Shown in pieces: positions 24,753 to 32,316 of a stretch of 56,931 nt of DNA; position 1 is the stretch's first letter, and each line of letters opens with the position of its first letter. Made by a program: the position numbers and the translations under genes. Origin of the DNA: Actinokineospora spheciospongiae (GTDB taxonomy: Bacteria > Actinomycetota > Actinomycetes > Mycobacteriales > Pseudonocardiaceae); NCBI RefSeq assembly GCF_000564855.1, contig NZ_AYXG01000060.1, forward strand, positions 1 through 56,931, given 5' to 3'. The notes beneath the pieces are model-generated. The model made no database searches and was not told the origin of the DNA. It saw nothing but the letters and a program-made list of their open reading frames with translations.

Positions 24753-25387
24753 AGGCGCAGGAAGGTGCGCACGCCCGAGCGGACCAGGTGGTCGAGGTCG
24801 GCGGCGGGCAGCGGGATGGCGTGGTGGAACGACTGCTCCAGCGCCTCGGTGTTGACCAGCAGCACGAAGTGGCGCACGGTCTCGTCGAGGTCGTCGGTGA
24901 CCAGCAGGCCCCGGTCGACCAGGTCGCCGATGGACTTGGTCAGGCCCGCGGTGACCGGGCGCGGACCCGCCTCCAGCCAGCCCCGCAGGACCGCCTCCGG
25001 CAGCCTGGCCGCCTCGGCGATGATCACCCGGACGAGGGCGAAGTGGTCCTCGAAGTCGGGCAGCGGCACCGCCCAGGCGCGGCCGAAGGCGGTCAGGTCC
25101 TCCTCCAGGTCGGTGATGTCGCGCAGCCCGTGCTCGATCAGGTCCAGGTGCGCGGTGGCCACGGCCACGGCGCTCTCCTGGATCGTGAGCAGGAACAGCT
25201 CCTCCTTGTCCCGGTAGTGGTTGTAGATCGTGCGCTTGGAGACGCCCGCCTCGGCGGCGATGGCGTCGACGCTGGCCCGGGTGTAGCCCTCCCTGGCGAA
25301 CACCGCGCGCGCCGCCGCGGCGATGGCCTTGCGCTTCTCGGGCAGGCCCCCGCGCTGTCTCGACGTGCCGGACGGCTCCGTTGACAT
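24740..25387 (-). CDS. TetR-family transcriptional repressor
   Basis: 215 residues. The N-terminal helix-turn-helix is typical (SVDAIAAEAGVSKRTIYNHY, about 40-59), followed by an all-helical ligand domain. It is divergent from the VOC/YczE/MFS genes at 25547-27885. The classic TetR layout suggests it represses that export module and itself and is released by the cluster product. A symmetric operator candidate lies between them. The ATG at 25387 has GAAGGGA upstream. Its 3' end overlaps the hydrolase gene by 13 bp, so converging transcripts are antisense there. Confidence 0.9.
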   Translation of the reverse strand: MSTEPSGTSRQRGGLPEKRKAIAAAARAVFAREGYTRASVDAIAAEAGVSKRTIYNHYRDKEELFLLTIQESAVAVATAHLDLIEHGLRDITDLEEDLTAFGRAWAVPLPDFEDHFALVRVIIAEAARLPEAVLRGWLEAGPRPVTAGLTKSIGDLVDRGLLVTDDLDETVRHFVLLVNTEALEQSFHHAIPLPAADLDHLVRSGVRTFLRLYRA

Positions 25388-25427
25388 GGTTGTTCCCTTC
25401 GACTTGCACTCACCGGTTTACCTTTTG

Positions 25428-25444
25428 CACTACCCCGTGTAGTG
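25428..25444. promoter_or_regulatory. Inverted repeat, probable TetR operator
   Basis: CACTAC (25428-25433) and GTAGTG (25439-25444) form a perfect 17-bp palindrome with a 5-bp centre in the 159-bp divergent gap between the TetR gene and the VOC gene. Its TTGCAC edge (25425-25430) could be part of a -35 box. Size and place fit a TetR dimer. Confidence 0.55.
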
Positions 25445-25546
25445 TACCTACTGGGCGGGGGAGAGCGGGCCCGGCGGCGGAGCCGCGGGCCATCCCACCC
25501 GATCGCCTGGTGCGCAAGCACCCATCTTCCCCTGTCGAGAGGACGC

Positions 25547-25873
25547 ATGATGTTCGGGAACCTGACCGTGACGGTCATCGACTGCGAAGACGTCGCGGCG
25601 ATGACGGAGTTCTACCGGGACCGCCTGGGCCTGAAGGTGATGGACCAGGGCGAGAACCACACCGTGTTCGACACCGGGAACGGCGGCGAACTGGTCGTGG
25701 AGTCGAACGGCTACAAGGCGCCGCTGAGCGTGGCCTTCACCGACGTCGACATCCCGGCCGCGCACACCGCCCTGGCCGACCTGGCGCCCACGGAACTGGC
25801 CGCGCACAAGGGCGGCGAGCGCTTCGAGGTCCTCGACCCCGAGGGCAACCGGATCATCTTCGTCAACGCCTGA
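25547..25873 (+). CDS. VOC/glyoxalase-superfamily protein
   Basis: 108 residues. Single-module VOC protein with paired beta-alpha-beta-beta-beta units: VTVIDCEDVAAMTEFYRDRLGLKV, then FTDVDIPAAHTAL and the closing strand FEVLDPEGNRIIFV. Members are metal-dependent enzymes or small-molecule binding (bleomycin-resistance-like) proteins. Next to a TetR regulator and a transporter, a sequestering resistance role is as likely as catalysis. The true start is ATG 25547 (GAGAGGA upstream), not the long in-frame extension. Confidence 0.82.
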   Translation: MMFGNLTVTVIDCEDVAAMTEFYRDRLGLKVMDQGENHTVFDTGNGGELVVESNGYKAPLSVAFTDVDIPAAHTALADLAPTELAAHKGGERFEVLDPEGNRIIFVNA

Positions 25874-25978
25874 GCCGCGTCCCGCCGCCCCGCGCGGGGC
25901 GGGCCACCCCCTCCCGCCCCGCGCGGCCCCGCTGGGCGAAGCCACCGGCGCACAGCAACCAGCGCAAAGGAAACCACC

Positions 25979-26659
25979 GTGTCCGACACCTTCGCGGCGC
26001 GCCACGCGGGAACCCCGCGGGCGAACCTGTCGCGCTACGTCACCTACCTGCTGGGATGCCTCGTCTTCTCGGCGGGGGCGACCCTGTTCATCCACTCCGA
26101 ACTCGGCGTCGACCCGCTCGACGTGCTCTCCCTCGGCCTGCTGGAGCACCTGCCCATCACCGTCGGCATCGCGCAGGCCTCGGTCGCGGTGGTGTGCATC
26201 GCGATCTGGGCGCTGTGGAACCGGCGCAGGCCGGTGCTCGCGCCGTTCGTCACCTTCTTCCTGTGCGGCAGCCTGATCGACCTGCTGCGCCTGCTCGACC
26301 TGTCCGCGCTGCCCGGCGTGGTGTCGCTGGCCCTGGGCGTGCTGCTGTGCGCCTACGGCTCGTCGCTGATCATCATGAGCGGCACCGGCATCCGGGCGAT
26401 GGACCTCATCGTGATCAGCATGACCCAGCGCTGGCGGTGGCCGTTCTGGGCGGCCAAGGTCTCGGTCGAGGCCGTGCTGCTCACCGCGGGCTGGCTGCTC
26501 GGCGGCCCGGTCGGCATCGGCACCCTGGCCTTCCTGCTGTTCGTCGACGGGCTGATCCAGCCGTTCATGGCCGCCAACGGCAAGGTCCTGCACATCCCCA
26601 ACCGCGGCATCGAGGCGCCCGCGGCCCGCGTCCCGGCGACCACGGGGGTGGCCGCGTGA
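25979..26659 (+). CDS. YczE-family integral membrane protein
   Basis: 226 residues with about five to six membrane helices and the family pattern GLGL/GVDPLDVLSLGL after helix 1 and SGTGIRAMDLI in the middle, as in Bacillus YczE and its actinobacterial relatives. The molecular function is unknown; in Bacillus YczE is linked to secondary-metabolite production. GTG start preceded by AAAGGA. The stop overlaps the MFS start (GTGA), so the two are translationally coupled. Confidence 0.82.
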   Translation: MSDTFAARHAGTPRANLSRYVTYLLGCLVFSAGATLFIHSELGVDPLDVLSLGLLEHLPITVGIAQASVAVVCIAIWALWNRRRPVLAPFVTFFLCGSLIDLLRLLDLSALPGVVSLALGVLLCAYGSSLIIMSGTGIRAMDLIVISMTQRWRWPFWAAKVSVEAVLLTAGWLLGGPVGIGTLAFLLFVDGLIQPFMAANGKVLHIPNRGIEAPAARVPATTGVAA

Positions 26660-27885
26660 GCGCCACCACGACCGACACCGCGGGCGGGGACACCCGGCCA
26701 GGCACCGGCGCGGGCGCCCTGTGGGTGCTGCTGCTGGCCTCCACGCTGACCGTCATGGCGGGCTCGATCATCACCCCGGTGCTGGAGGTGATCCGGGGCG
26801 ACCTGGGCGTCACCGGCACCGCGGCCGGGCTCATCATCACCGCCCACGGGCTGGCCATCGCGCTGTCGAGCCCGGTCATCGGCTGGATGATCGACCGCTG
26901 GGGCGTGCGCGTCCCGCTCGGCGCGGGCCTGGTCCTCTACGGCCTGGCAGGCGGGCTGGGGCTGGTCCTCGACAGCTACCCCGCGCTGATCGCCAGCCGG
27001 TTCGTCTTCGGCATCGGCGCCGCCGCGGTGTTCAGCGGCACGACCGTGGCCATGTTCGTGCTCTACCGCCAGGGCGACGAGCGCGACCGGGTCATGGGCT
27101 TGCGGGGCACCGCGACCAGCCTCGGCGGGGTCGTCTGGCCGCTGGTCGGCGGCGTGCTGGGCGGGCTGTCCTGGCACGGCCCGTTCGGCATCTACCTGCT
27201 CGGCGTCCCCCTCGGCATCGCCACCCTGCTGCTCCTGCCGCGCACCGGTGGCGTGGACGCCACCCCCGGCCGCCCGCGCAAGGGCATGTTCCGCCTGGTC
27301 AGGGACTACCCGGCCCTGCTGGGCTACTACGGGTTGCAGGCCCTCGGCGCGATCCTCATGTACGCCCTGGTCGTGTTCCTGCCGCAGCGGCTGGGCCAGC
27401 TCGGGGTGGAGCGCCCGATCCTGGTCTCGCTCTACACCGTCGTCATGGCCGCCACGATGAGCCTGGTCGGGGTGTTCTACGCCCGCATCCGCCGCGGCAG
27501 CACCTACCAGCGGCTCCTGGTCGTCGCGCTGAGCTGCTGGGCGGCCTGCTTCGTCCTGCTCGCCGCGGTCTCCCAGCCGATCGTGCTGCTGCTGGCCCCC
27601 GTGCTGCTGGGCCTCGGGCAGGGCATCGCGCTGCCCGCGCTGACGGTCCTGGTGGGGGAAGGCGCGCCCGCCGACCTGCGCGGGCAGGCCACGTCGCTGT
27701 CGGGCACCACCACGTTCCTGGGCCAGTTCCTGTCCCCGCTGCTGCTGGGCCCGCTGATCGGGGCCACCTCGATCCCGATCGGCTTCGCGATCTCCGCGGG
27801 CCTGGCCGCCGTGGCCCTGCTGGCGCTGCTGTCGTTCCCGCTGTCGGTGGACCGGGTCGGCGCCCCCGGCGCGGGGAAGACCTGA
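26656..27885 (+). CDS. MFS transporter (DHA1-like, 12 helices)
   Basis: 409 residues. Twelve predicted helices, motif A-like GWMIDRWGVRVPL after helix 2 and the related loop in the second half. It is the second exporter of the region, under probable TetR control, and coupled to the YczE-like gene. It may export the product or an intermediate, or transport another compound. Its C-terminus is followed after 6 bp by the conserved promoter block of the PgaE-like unit. Confidence 0.88.
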   Translation: MSATTTDTAGGDTRPGTGAGALWVLLLASTLTVMAGSIITPVLEVIRGDLGVTGTAAGLIITAHGLAIALSSPVIGWMIDRWGVRVPLGAGLVLYGLAGGLGLVLDSYPALIASRFVFGIGAAAVFSGTTVAMFVLYRQGDERDRVMGLRGTATSLGGVVWPLVGGVLGGLSWHGPFGIYLLGVPLGIATLLLLPRTGGVDATPGRPRKGMFRLVRDYPALLGYYGLQALGAILMYALVVFLPQRLGQLGVERPILVSLYTVVMAATMSLVGVFYARIRRGSTYQRLLVVALSCWAACFVLLAAVSQPIVLLLAPVLLGLGQGIALPALTVLVGEGAPADLRGQATSLSGTTTFLGQFLSPLLLGPLIGATSIPIGFAISAGLAAVALLALLSFPLSVDRVGAPGAGKT

Positions 27886-27921
27886 CGCGATTTGACACAG
27901 GTCTGCACGTCGGAGTCTTGA
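27882..27921 (+). promoter_or_regulatory. Second copy of the PKS promoter/operator block
   Basis: CTGACG (27882) and TTGACA (27892) stand 10 bp apart. TTGACACAG (27892-27900) is followed by CTG at 27903 and CTTGA at 27917-27921. The 16-bp gap between TTGACACAG and CTTGA and several gap bases are identical to the copy at 11077-11106. It lies 129 bp before the PgaE-like start and overlaps the MFS stop codon. It probably drives 28050-32316. Confidence 0.6.
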
Positions 27922-28049
27922 ATACCCGGTCGGGATCGAACAGGTTGGAGGTGGGAAACCCGGTGGCACAACGGTTCCACGAGCACGTCGCAGATCCGTC
28001 CACTCCGGAGCGACCCACCCGTTCCCCCGACCACGGCAAGGAGAGGCAC

Positions 28050-29519
28050 ATGGACGCCGCAGTGATCGTCGCGGGCGCAGGCCCGGCGGGCCTGGTGCTG
28101 GCCGCCGAGCTCCGGCTCGCAGGCGCCGACGTCATCGTCCTGGAGAAGTTGCGGGCCAGGACGGGCGAATCCCGCGGGCTCGGCTTCACCGCCCGCACCA
28201 TGGAGGTGTTCGACCAGCGCGGGCTGCTGCCCCGCTTCGGCGACATCACCCTCAGCGACCAGGGCCACTTCGGCGGCCTGCCGGTGGACTTCGGCGTGCT
28301 CGACGGCGCCCACCAGGCCGCCAAGACCGTCCCGCAGTCGGTCACCGAGGCGGTGCTGGAGCAGTGGGCGGTGGAACTGGGCGTGGACCTGCGCCGCGGC
28401 CACGCGCTCACCACCGTCACCGACCACGGCGACCACGTGGAGGTCCGCGTCGACGGCGGTGCGGGGGAGGAGGTGCTCACCTGCTCGTGGCTCGTCGGCT
28501 GCGACGGCGGGCGCAGCCTGGTCCGCAAGGCCGCCGGGTTCGACTTCCCCGGCACCGCGGCCACCCTGGAGATGTTCCTGGCCGACGTGCGCGGCCTCGA
28601 CCTGGCCCCGCGCATGATCGGCGAGACCTTCCCCGGCGGCATGGTCATGGTCGGCCCGCTCGGCGACGGGATCACCCGGCTCATCCTGTGCGAGCGCGGT
28701 GTCCCGCCGAGGAAGCGCACCGCCCCGCCGGAGTTCGCCGAGATCGCCGCGGGGTGGGAGCGGGTCACCGGTGAGGACATCGGGCACGCCGAACCGGTGT
28801 GGCTCAGCTCGTTCGGCGACGCCACCCGCCAGGTCACCGAGTACCGCAGGGGCCGGGTGCTGCTGGCGGGCGACGCCGCCCACATCCACCTGCCCGCGGG
28901 CGGGCAGGGCATGAACACCAGCATCCAGGACGCGGTGAACCTCGGCTGGAAGCTGGGCGCGGTGGTCACCGGCCGCGCCCCCGCCGCGCTGCTGGACACC
29001 TACCACGACGAGCGCCACCCGGTCGGGCAGCGGCTGCTGATGAACACCAGGGCCCAGGGCCTGCTGTTCCTCAGCGGCGCGGAGGTGCAGCCGCTGCGCG
29101 ACGTGCTCACCGAGCTGATCGCCTACGACGACGTCGCCAGGCACCTGGCGGGCATGGTCAGCGGCCTGGAGATCCGCTACCGCCTCGACCCCGGGTCGCA
29201 CCCGCTGCTCGGCCTGCGGGTGCCGCCCCTGGAACTGGTCGGCGAGCACCGCAAGACCACGGTCGCCGAACTGCTGCACCCGGCCAGGGGGCTGCTGCTC
29301 GACCTGACCGACAACGCGGTCCTGCGCTCGCGGGCGGCCGGGTGGACCGACCGGGTCGACGTGGTCACCGCCGAACCGCACGCGCTCGCCGCCGACAGCC
29401 CGCTCGCGGGCACCTCGGCCCTGCTGGTCCGCCCCGACGGGCACGTGGCCTGGGCCGCCCCCGGCAGCCACGCCGACCTGCCCATGGCGCTCACCCGCTG
29501 GTTCGGGCCGAGCCGGTGA
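28050..29519 (+). CDS. PgaE/UrdE-type angucycline FAD hydroxylase
   Basis: 489 residues. It matches the PgaE/UrdE/LanE group over its whole length as I remember these sequences, including TGESRGLGFTARTMEVFDQRGLL-like and HIHLPAGGQGMNTSIQD-like stretches and the C-terminal thioredoxin-fold end. Visible sites are the FAD motif VIVAGAGPAGLVLAAEL, the DG motif VGCDGGRS and the GD motif LLAGDAAHIH. PgaE-type enzymes hydroxylate C12 (quinone formation) and C12b of the prejadomycin/UWM6 skeleton with NADPH and O2. This is the strongest single sign that the cluster makes an angucycline. ATG with AAGGAGAGG upstream; the GTGA overlap couples it to the next gene. Confidence 0.93.
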   Translation: MDAAVIVAGAGPAGLVLAAELRLAGADVIVLEKLRARTGESRGLGFTARTMEVFDQRGLLPRFGDITLSDQGHFGGLPVDFGVLDGAHQAAKTVPQSVTEAVLEQWAVELGVDLRRGHALTTVTDHGDHVEVRVDGGAGEEVLTCSWLVGCDGGRSLVRKAAGFDFPGTAATLEMFLADVRGLDLAPRMIGETFPGGMVMVGPLGDGITRLILCERGVPPRKRTAPPEFAEIAAGWERVTGEDIGHAEPVWLSSFGDATRQVTEYRRGRVLLAGDAAHIHLPAGGQGMNTSIQDAVNLGWKLGAVVTGRAPAALLDTYHDERHPVGQRLLMNTRAQGLLFLSGAEVQPLRDVLTELIAYDDVARHLAGMVSGLEIRYRLDPGSHPLLGLRVPPLELVGEHRKTTVAELLHPARGLLLDLTDNAVLRSRAAGWTDRVDVVTAEPHALAADSPLAGTSALLVRPDGHVAWAAPGSHADLPMALTRWFGPSR

Positions 29520-29752
29520 ACGCGCCGACGACCCCGACCGGCGCCCCGCTGCTGCGGGTCGTGCGCGGTCACCCCGACCCCGAGGAGCTGGCGGCGCTCA
29601 CCGCCGTCCTGGTCGCCGCCGCGGCGGCGACCACCCCCGAACCCCCGCCGCCCGCACCCGCCCCGCGCTGGGCCCGACCGGACCGGGCCACCGGCTTCCG
29701 CGGTCCCCGGTCGTGGCGGACCGGTCCGGCGGGCGACCACCCGCCGGGCTGA
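29516..29752 (+). CDS. Acyl-CoA carboxylase epsilon subunit (AccE/PccE-like)
   Basis: 78 residues. The core LLRVVRGHPDPEELAALTAVL is the signature of the small epsilon subunits of actinobacterial acyl-CoA carboxylases; the rest is a Pro/Arg-rich tail. Epsilon subunits bind the alpha-beta complex and raise its activity. The beta subunit is encoded 8 kb upstream at 20011 in the other PKS unit. The GTG start (29516) overlaps the hydroxylase stop. Because it is small and GC-rich it is easily missed. Confidence 0.78.
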   Translation: MNAPTTPTGAPLLRVVRGHPDPEELAALTAVLVAAAAATTPEPPPPAPAPRWARPDRATGFRGPRSWRTGPAGDHPPG

Positions 29753-29859
29753 ACCCGGCGGGGAGGCCATCGCCGGGGCCGGTCCCACCGGCCGCCCCCG
29801 GCGCGCACCACCACCAGAAGAAGAACCCGCCAACCCGAAGCAGAGGAAAAGGGCACATC

Positions 29860-30453
29860 ATGCCGAACACCCCCCTGAAGCTGGCCGTGATCATCGGCAG
29901 CGTCCGGACCGGCCGCTTCGGCCCCACCGTGGCGTCCTGGTTCGCCGCGCAGGCCGCCGCCCACGGCGGCGTCGAGGTCGACGTCATCGACCTGGCCGAC
30001 TACCCGCTGCCGGTGCAGTTGCCCGCCTTCGGCCAGCCCGCCGAGCCCGAGGTCGAAGCGATCCGCACCGCCCTGGGCAAGCGGATCGACGAGGCCGAGG
30101 CCTACGCGGTGGTCACCCCCGAGTACAACCACACCTTCCCGGCGTCGCTGAAGAACGCCATCGACTGGTTCCTCAACGAGTGGAAGGGCAAGCCGGTCGG
30201 CCTGATCTCCTACGGCGGCATGGGCGGCGGCCTGCGCGCGGCCGGGCACCTGCGCCAGGTGTTCGCCGAGGTGCACGCCACCACCGTGCGCAACATGATC
30301 AGCTTCCACAACGCCTGGGGCGACTTCGACGGCGACGGCACCGCGGTCAGCCCCGCGGGCAGCGACCAGGCCGCCAAGGACCTCATCGACCAGATCGTCT
30401 GGTGGGGCGAGGCGCTGCGCGAGGCGCGGACGAAGAACCCGTACCCGTTCTGA
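29860..30453 (+). CDS. NADPH-dependent FMN reductase
   Basis: 197 residues. Flavodoxin-like fold with the phosphate-binding loop GSVRTGRFG (16-24) and the family motif VVTPEYNHTFPASLKNAIDW. It reduces FMN or quinones with NAD(P)H. In the jadomycin and gilvocarcin pathways a separate flavin reductase (JadY, GilH) feeds the ring-opening oxygenase, so this protein may serve the ABM protein at 22513. It could instead keep angucyclinone quinones reduced. ATG after GAGGAAAAGG; 16 bp before the methyltransferase. Confidence 0.88.
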   Translation: MPNTPLKLAVIIGSVRTGRFGPTVASWFAAQAAAHGGVEVDVIDLADYPLPVQLPAFGQPAEPEVEAIRTALGKRIDEAEAYAVVTPEYNHTFPASLKNAIDWFLNEWKGKPVGLISYGGMGGGLRAAGHLRQVFAEVHATTVRNMISFHNAWGDFDGDGTAVSPAGSDQAAKDLIDQIVWWGEALREARTKNPYPF

Positions 30454-30469
30454 CCGGGAGGCACGAGCG

Positions 30470-31243
30470 ATGTCCACAGCGCACACCCCCCCGGCGGAGC
30501 AGACCGGAACCGAACTGCTGACGAGCATGTGGGAGCGCAACTACCTCCCGCTCACCGGGGAGATCATCTCCGGTTTCTCCCTGGCCGACGACGCGCGCTG
30601 CCTCGACCTGGGCGCGGGCGGCGGCGGCATGTCCCACTGGCTGGCCGAGCGCGTCCCGCGCGGGTCGGTCACCGCCCTCGACACCGACGTGTCGCAGATC
30701 GACCCCACCCGCTCGCCCAACCTGACCGTCGTGCGCGGCGACCTCACCGAGGCCGACTTCGCACCGGGCTCGTTCGACCTGGTGCTGGCCAGGGCGGTGC
30801 TGGCGTCGGTGCCCGACCCGGACGCCGCGGTCGCCGCCGCGGCCCGCTGGCTGGCCCCGGGCGGCACGCTGCTGGTCGAGGACTTCTACTTCCTGCCCGC
30901 CGAGGACGCCCCGTCGGAGGCCGCCAGGTCGGTCGTGCGGGCGTACCTGGAGGGGTTCCGGACCGGCGGGGTCGACGTGCGGTGGGCGCGTCGGCTGCCC
31001 GCCACCCTGGCCAGGGTCGGGTTGGCTGACATCGGTGCCCGGGTCACGCCGCTCGGCCCTGGCCAGTCCCCGCAGGAGAGCGAACTCATCGCCACCCGCC
31101 TGCGGTTGCAGGGCAGGCCGCTGGTCGACAGCGGCCTGGCCACCGAAGACGACATCGCCGAGTTCACCGCCGGTCTCGACCGACCGGAGGACCGCGACGT
31201 CACCACACTGCTGTTCTCGACATGGGGGAAGAGGAGAGGATGA
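30470..31243 (+). CDS. SAM-dependent methyltransferase (class I)
   Basis: 257 residues. The glycine-rich SAM motif I is CLDLGAGGGGMSHWLA (about 44-59). An acidic residue ends strand 2 (ALDTD), and motif II/III-like FDLVLARAVLASV and APGGTLLVEDF follow. Probably an O- or C-methyltransferase, possibly acting on the polyketide. The substrate cannot be deduced. It is co-transcribed with the PgaE-like unit and its stop overlaps the ATG of the next gene. Confidence 0.86.
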   Translation: MSTAHTPPAEQTGTELLTSMWERNYLPLTGEIISGFSLADDARCLDLGAGGGGMSHWLAERVPRGSVTALDTDVSQIDPTRSPNLTVVRGDLTEADFAPGSFDLVLARAVLASVPDPDAAVAAAARWLAPGGTLLVEDFYFLPAEDAPSEAARSVVRAYLEGFRTGGVDVRWARRLPATLARVGLADIGARVTPLGPGQSPQESELIATRLRLQGRPLVDSGLATEDDIAEFTAGLDRPEDRDVTTLLFSTWGKRRG

Positions 31244-32316
31244 GGACCACGAACACGACGGTCCGGCTGCTGGTCGGCCTGACCGCCACGGCCGCGGCGG
31301 CCCTGGGCGCCGCGCCCGCCACCGCCGCACCCGCGGCGTCTGCACCCGCCGCGGCGCACACCGCGCCCGCCGGGGCGGCATCCGCCGCGTCCGCTGGGTC
31401 TGGTGGGACGGCGTCCGCCGCGTCCGCTGGGCCTAGTGGGACGGCGTCCGCTGGGCCTGGTGGGGCGGCGTCCGCCGCGTCCGCTGGGGCGGGCACCGCG
31501 GTGGACGGCACCCGGGGCCGCACCGTGCCCGTCACCGCGGTCCCGGGCGACCTGCTCGTGCAGCCGTCGGTGGGCGCCGGGGCGGTCACGTTCCAGGTGT
31601 CCACCACCGACAGCAAGTCCGGCTGGGTCGGCCTGGTCAAGCTGCACCAGGGGGTCACCTGGGAGTCGTTCCGCGACACCTACCGCAAACTGGCCTCCAC
31701 CGACCCCGCCGCCATCCTCGACGGCAGCACCCGGGTCCAGGCCGACGCGACCCTGCTCGGCGGGGTGCAGACCAAGGTGGGCCAACCCGGCACGTTCGTC
31801 CAGGTGCTCGCCCCGGGCCAGTACACCCTGTTCGACCACATGGACTTCCGCTACGGCGTGGCCCAGCCCCGGCACGAGGTCCTGACGGTCTCGGGAACCC
31901 CGTCCGGCACCACCCCCACCGCCTCGGGCACCCTGACCGCCAAGGACGTCCCCGGCGAAGGCCCCCGCTTCGTCGTCACCGGCACCCCGACGGTGGGGCA
32001 GCCGCTGCGGTTCGTCAACGCCATGCCCGGCCAGGCCAACGAGGCCATCCTGTTCCCCCTGCTCCCGGACGTCACCGACGCCGACCTCGCCGCCTGGGTC
32101 GCCAAGTTCACCGACCACGGCGTCTGGCCCACCGATCCGCCCCCGTTCGCCGAGCCGGAACCCGCGGGCCTGCTCCCCATCTCCCCGGGCCAATCGGTCA
32201 CCGCCACACCCCCACTGCACCCGGGCCGCTACATCGCCATCTGCTGGATGAAGGACGCCGACGACGCGATCATGCTGCTGAAGAAGGGCATGTACGAGGT
32301 CTTCGAGGTCCACTGA
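31240..32316 (+). CDS. Secreted protein with Ala/Ser/Gly repeat linker, unknown function
   Basis: 358 residues. A signal peptide (MRTTNTTVRLLVGLTATAAA, cleavage near APATAA) is followed by a low-complexity linker of SAASAG/TASAG-type repeats (about 30-90, encoded by imperfect tandem repeats at 31380-31490). A beta-rich globular part of about 260 residues follows. I do not recognise the family; HPGRYIAICWM near the end resembles the Cys-bearing strand of cupredoxin-like folds, but a full copper site is not evident. The ATG overlaps the methyltransferase stop, placing it in the biosynthetic operon. An extracytoplasmic role in binding or resistance is inferred. Confidence 0.78.
   Translation: MRTTNTTVRLLVGLTATAAAALGAAPATAAPAASAPAAAHTAPAGAASAASAGSGGTASAASAGPSGTASAGPGGAASAASAGAGTAVDGTRGRTVPVTAVPGDLLVQPSVGAGAVTFQVSTTDSKSGWVGLVKLHQGVTWESFRDTYRKLASTDPAAILDGSTRVQADATLLGGVQTKVGQPGTFVQVLAPGQYTLFDHMDFRYGVAQPRHEVLTVSGTPSGTTPTASGTLTAKDVPGEGPRFVVTGTPTVGQPLRFVNAMPGQANEAILFPLLPDVTDADLAAWVAKFTDHGVWPTDPPPFAEPEPAGLLPISPGQSVTATPPLHPGRYIAICWMKDADDAIMLLKKGMYEVFEVH

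Noticed and set aside
31380-31490. GC-rich tandem repeats as a separate minisatellite
   Set aside because: They are in frame within the secreted-protein gene and encode its Ala/Ser/Gly linker, so they are described there.
11253-32316. Kinamycin/lomaiviticin-type diazo pathway
   Set aside because: The ABM and flavin reductase genes recall it, but no genes for hydrazine/diazo assembly are present in the window.
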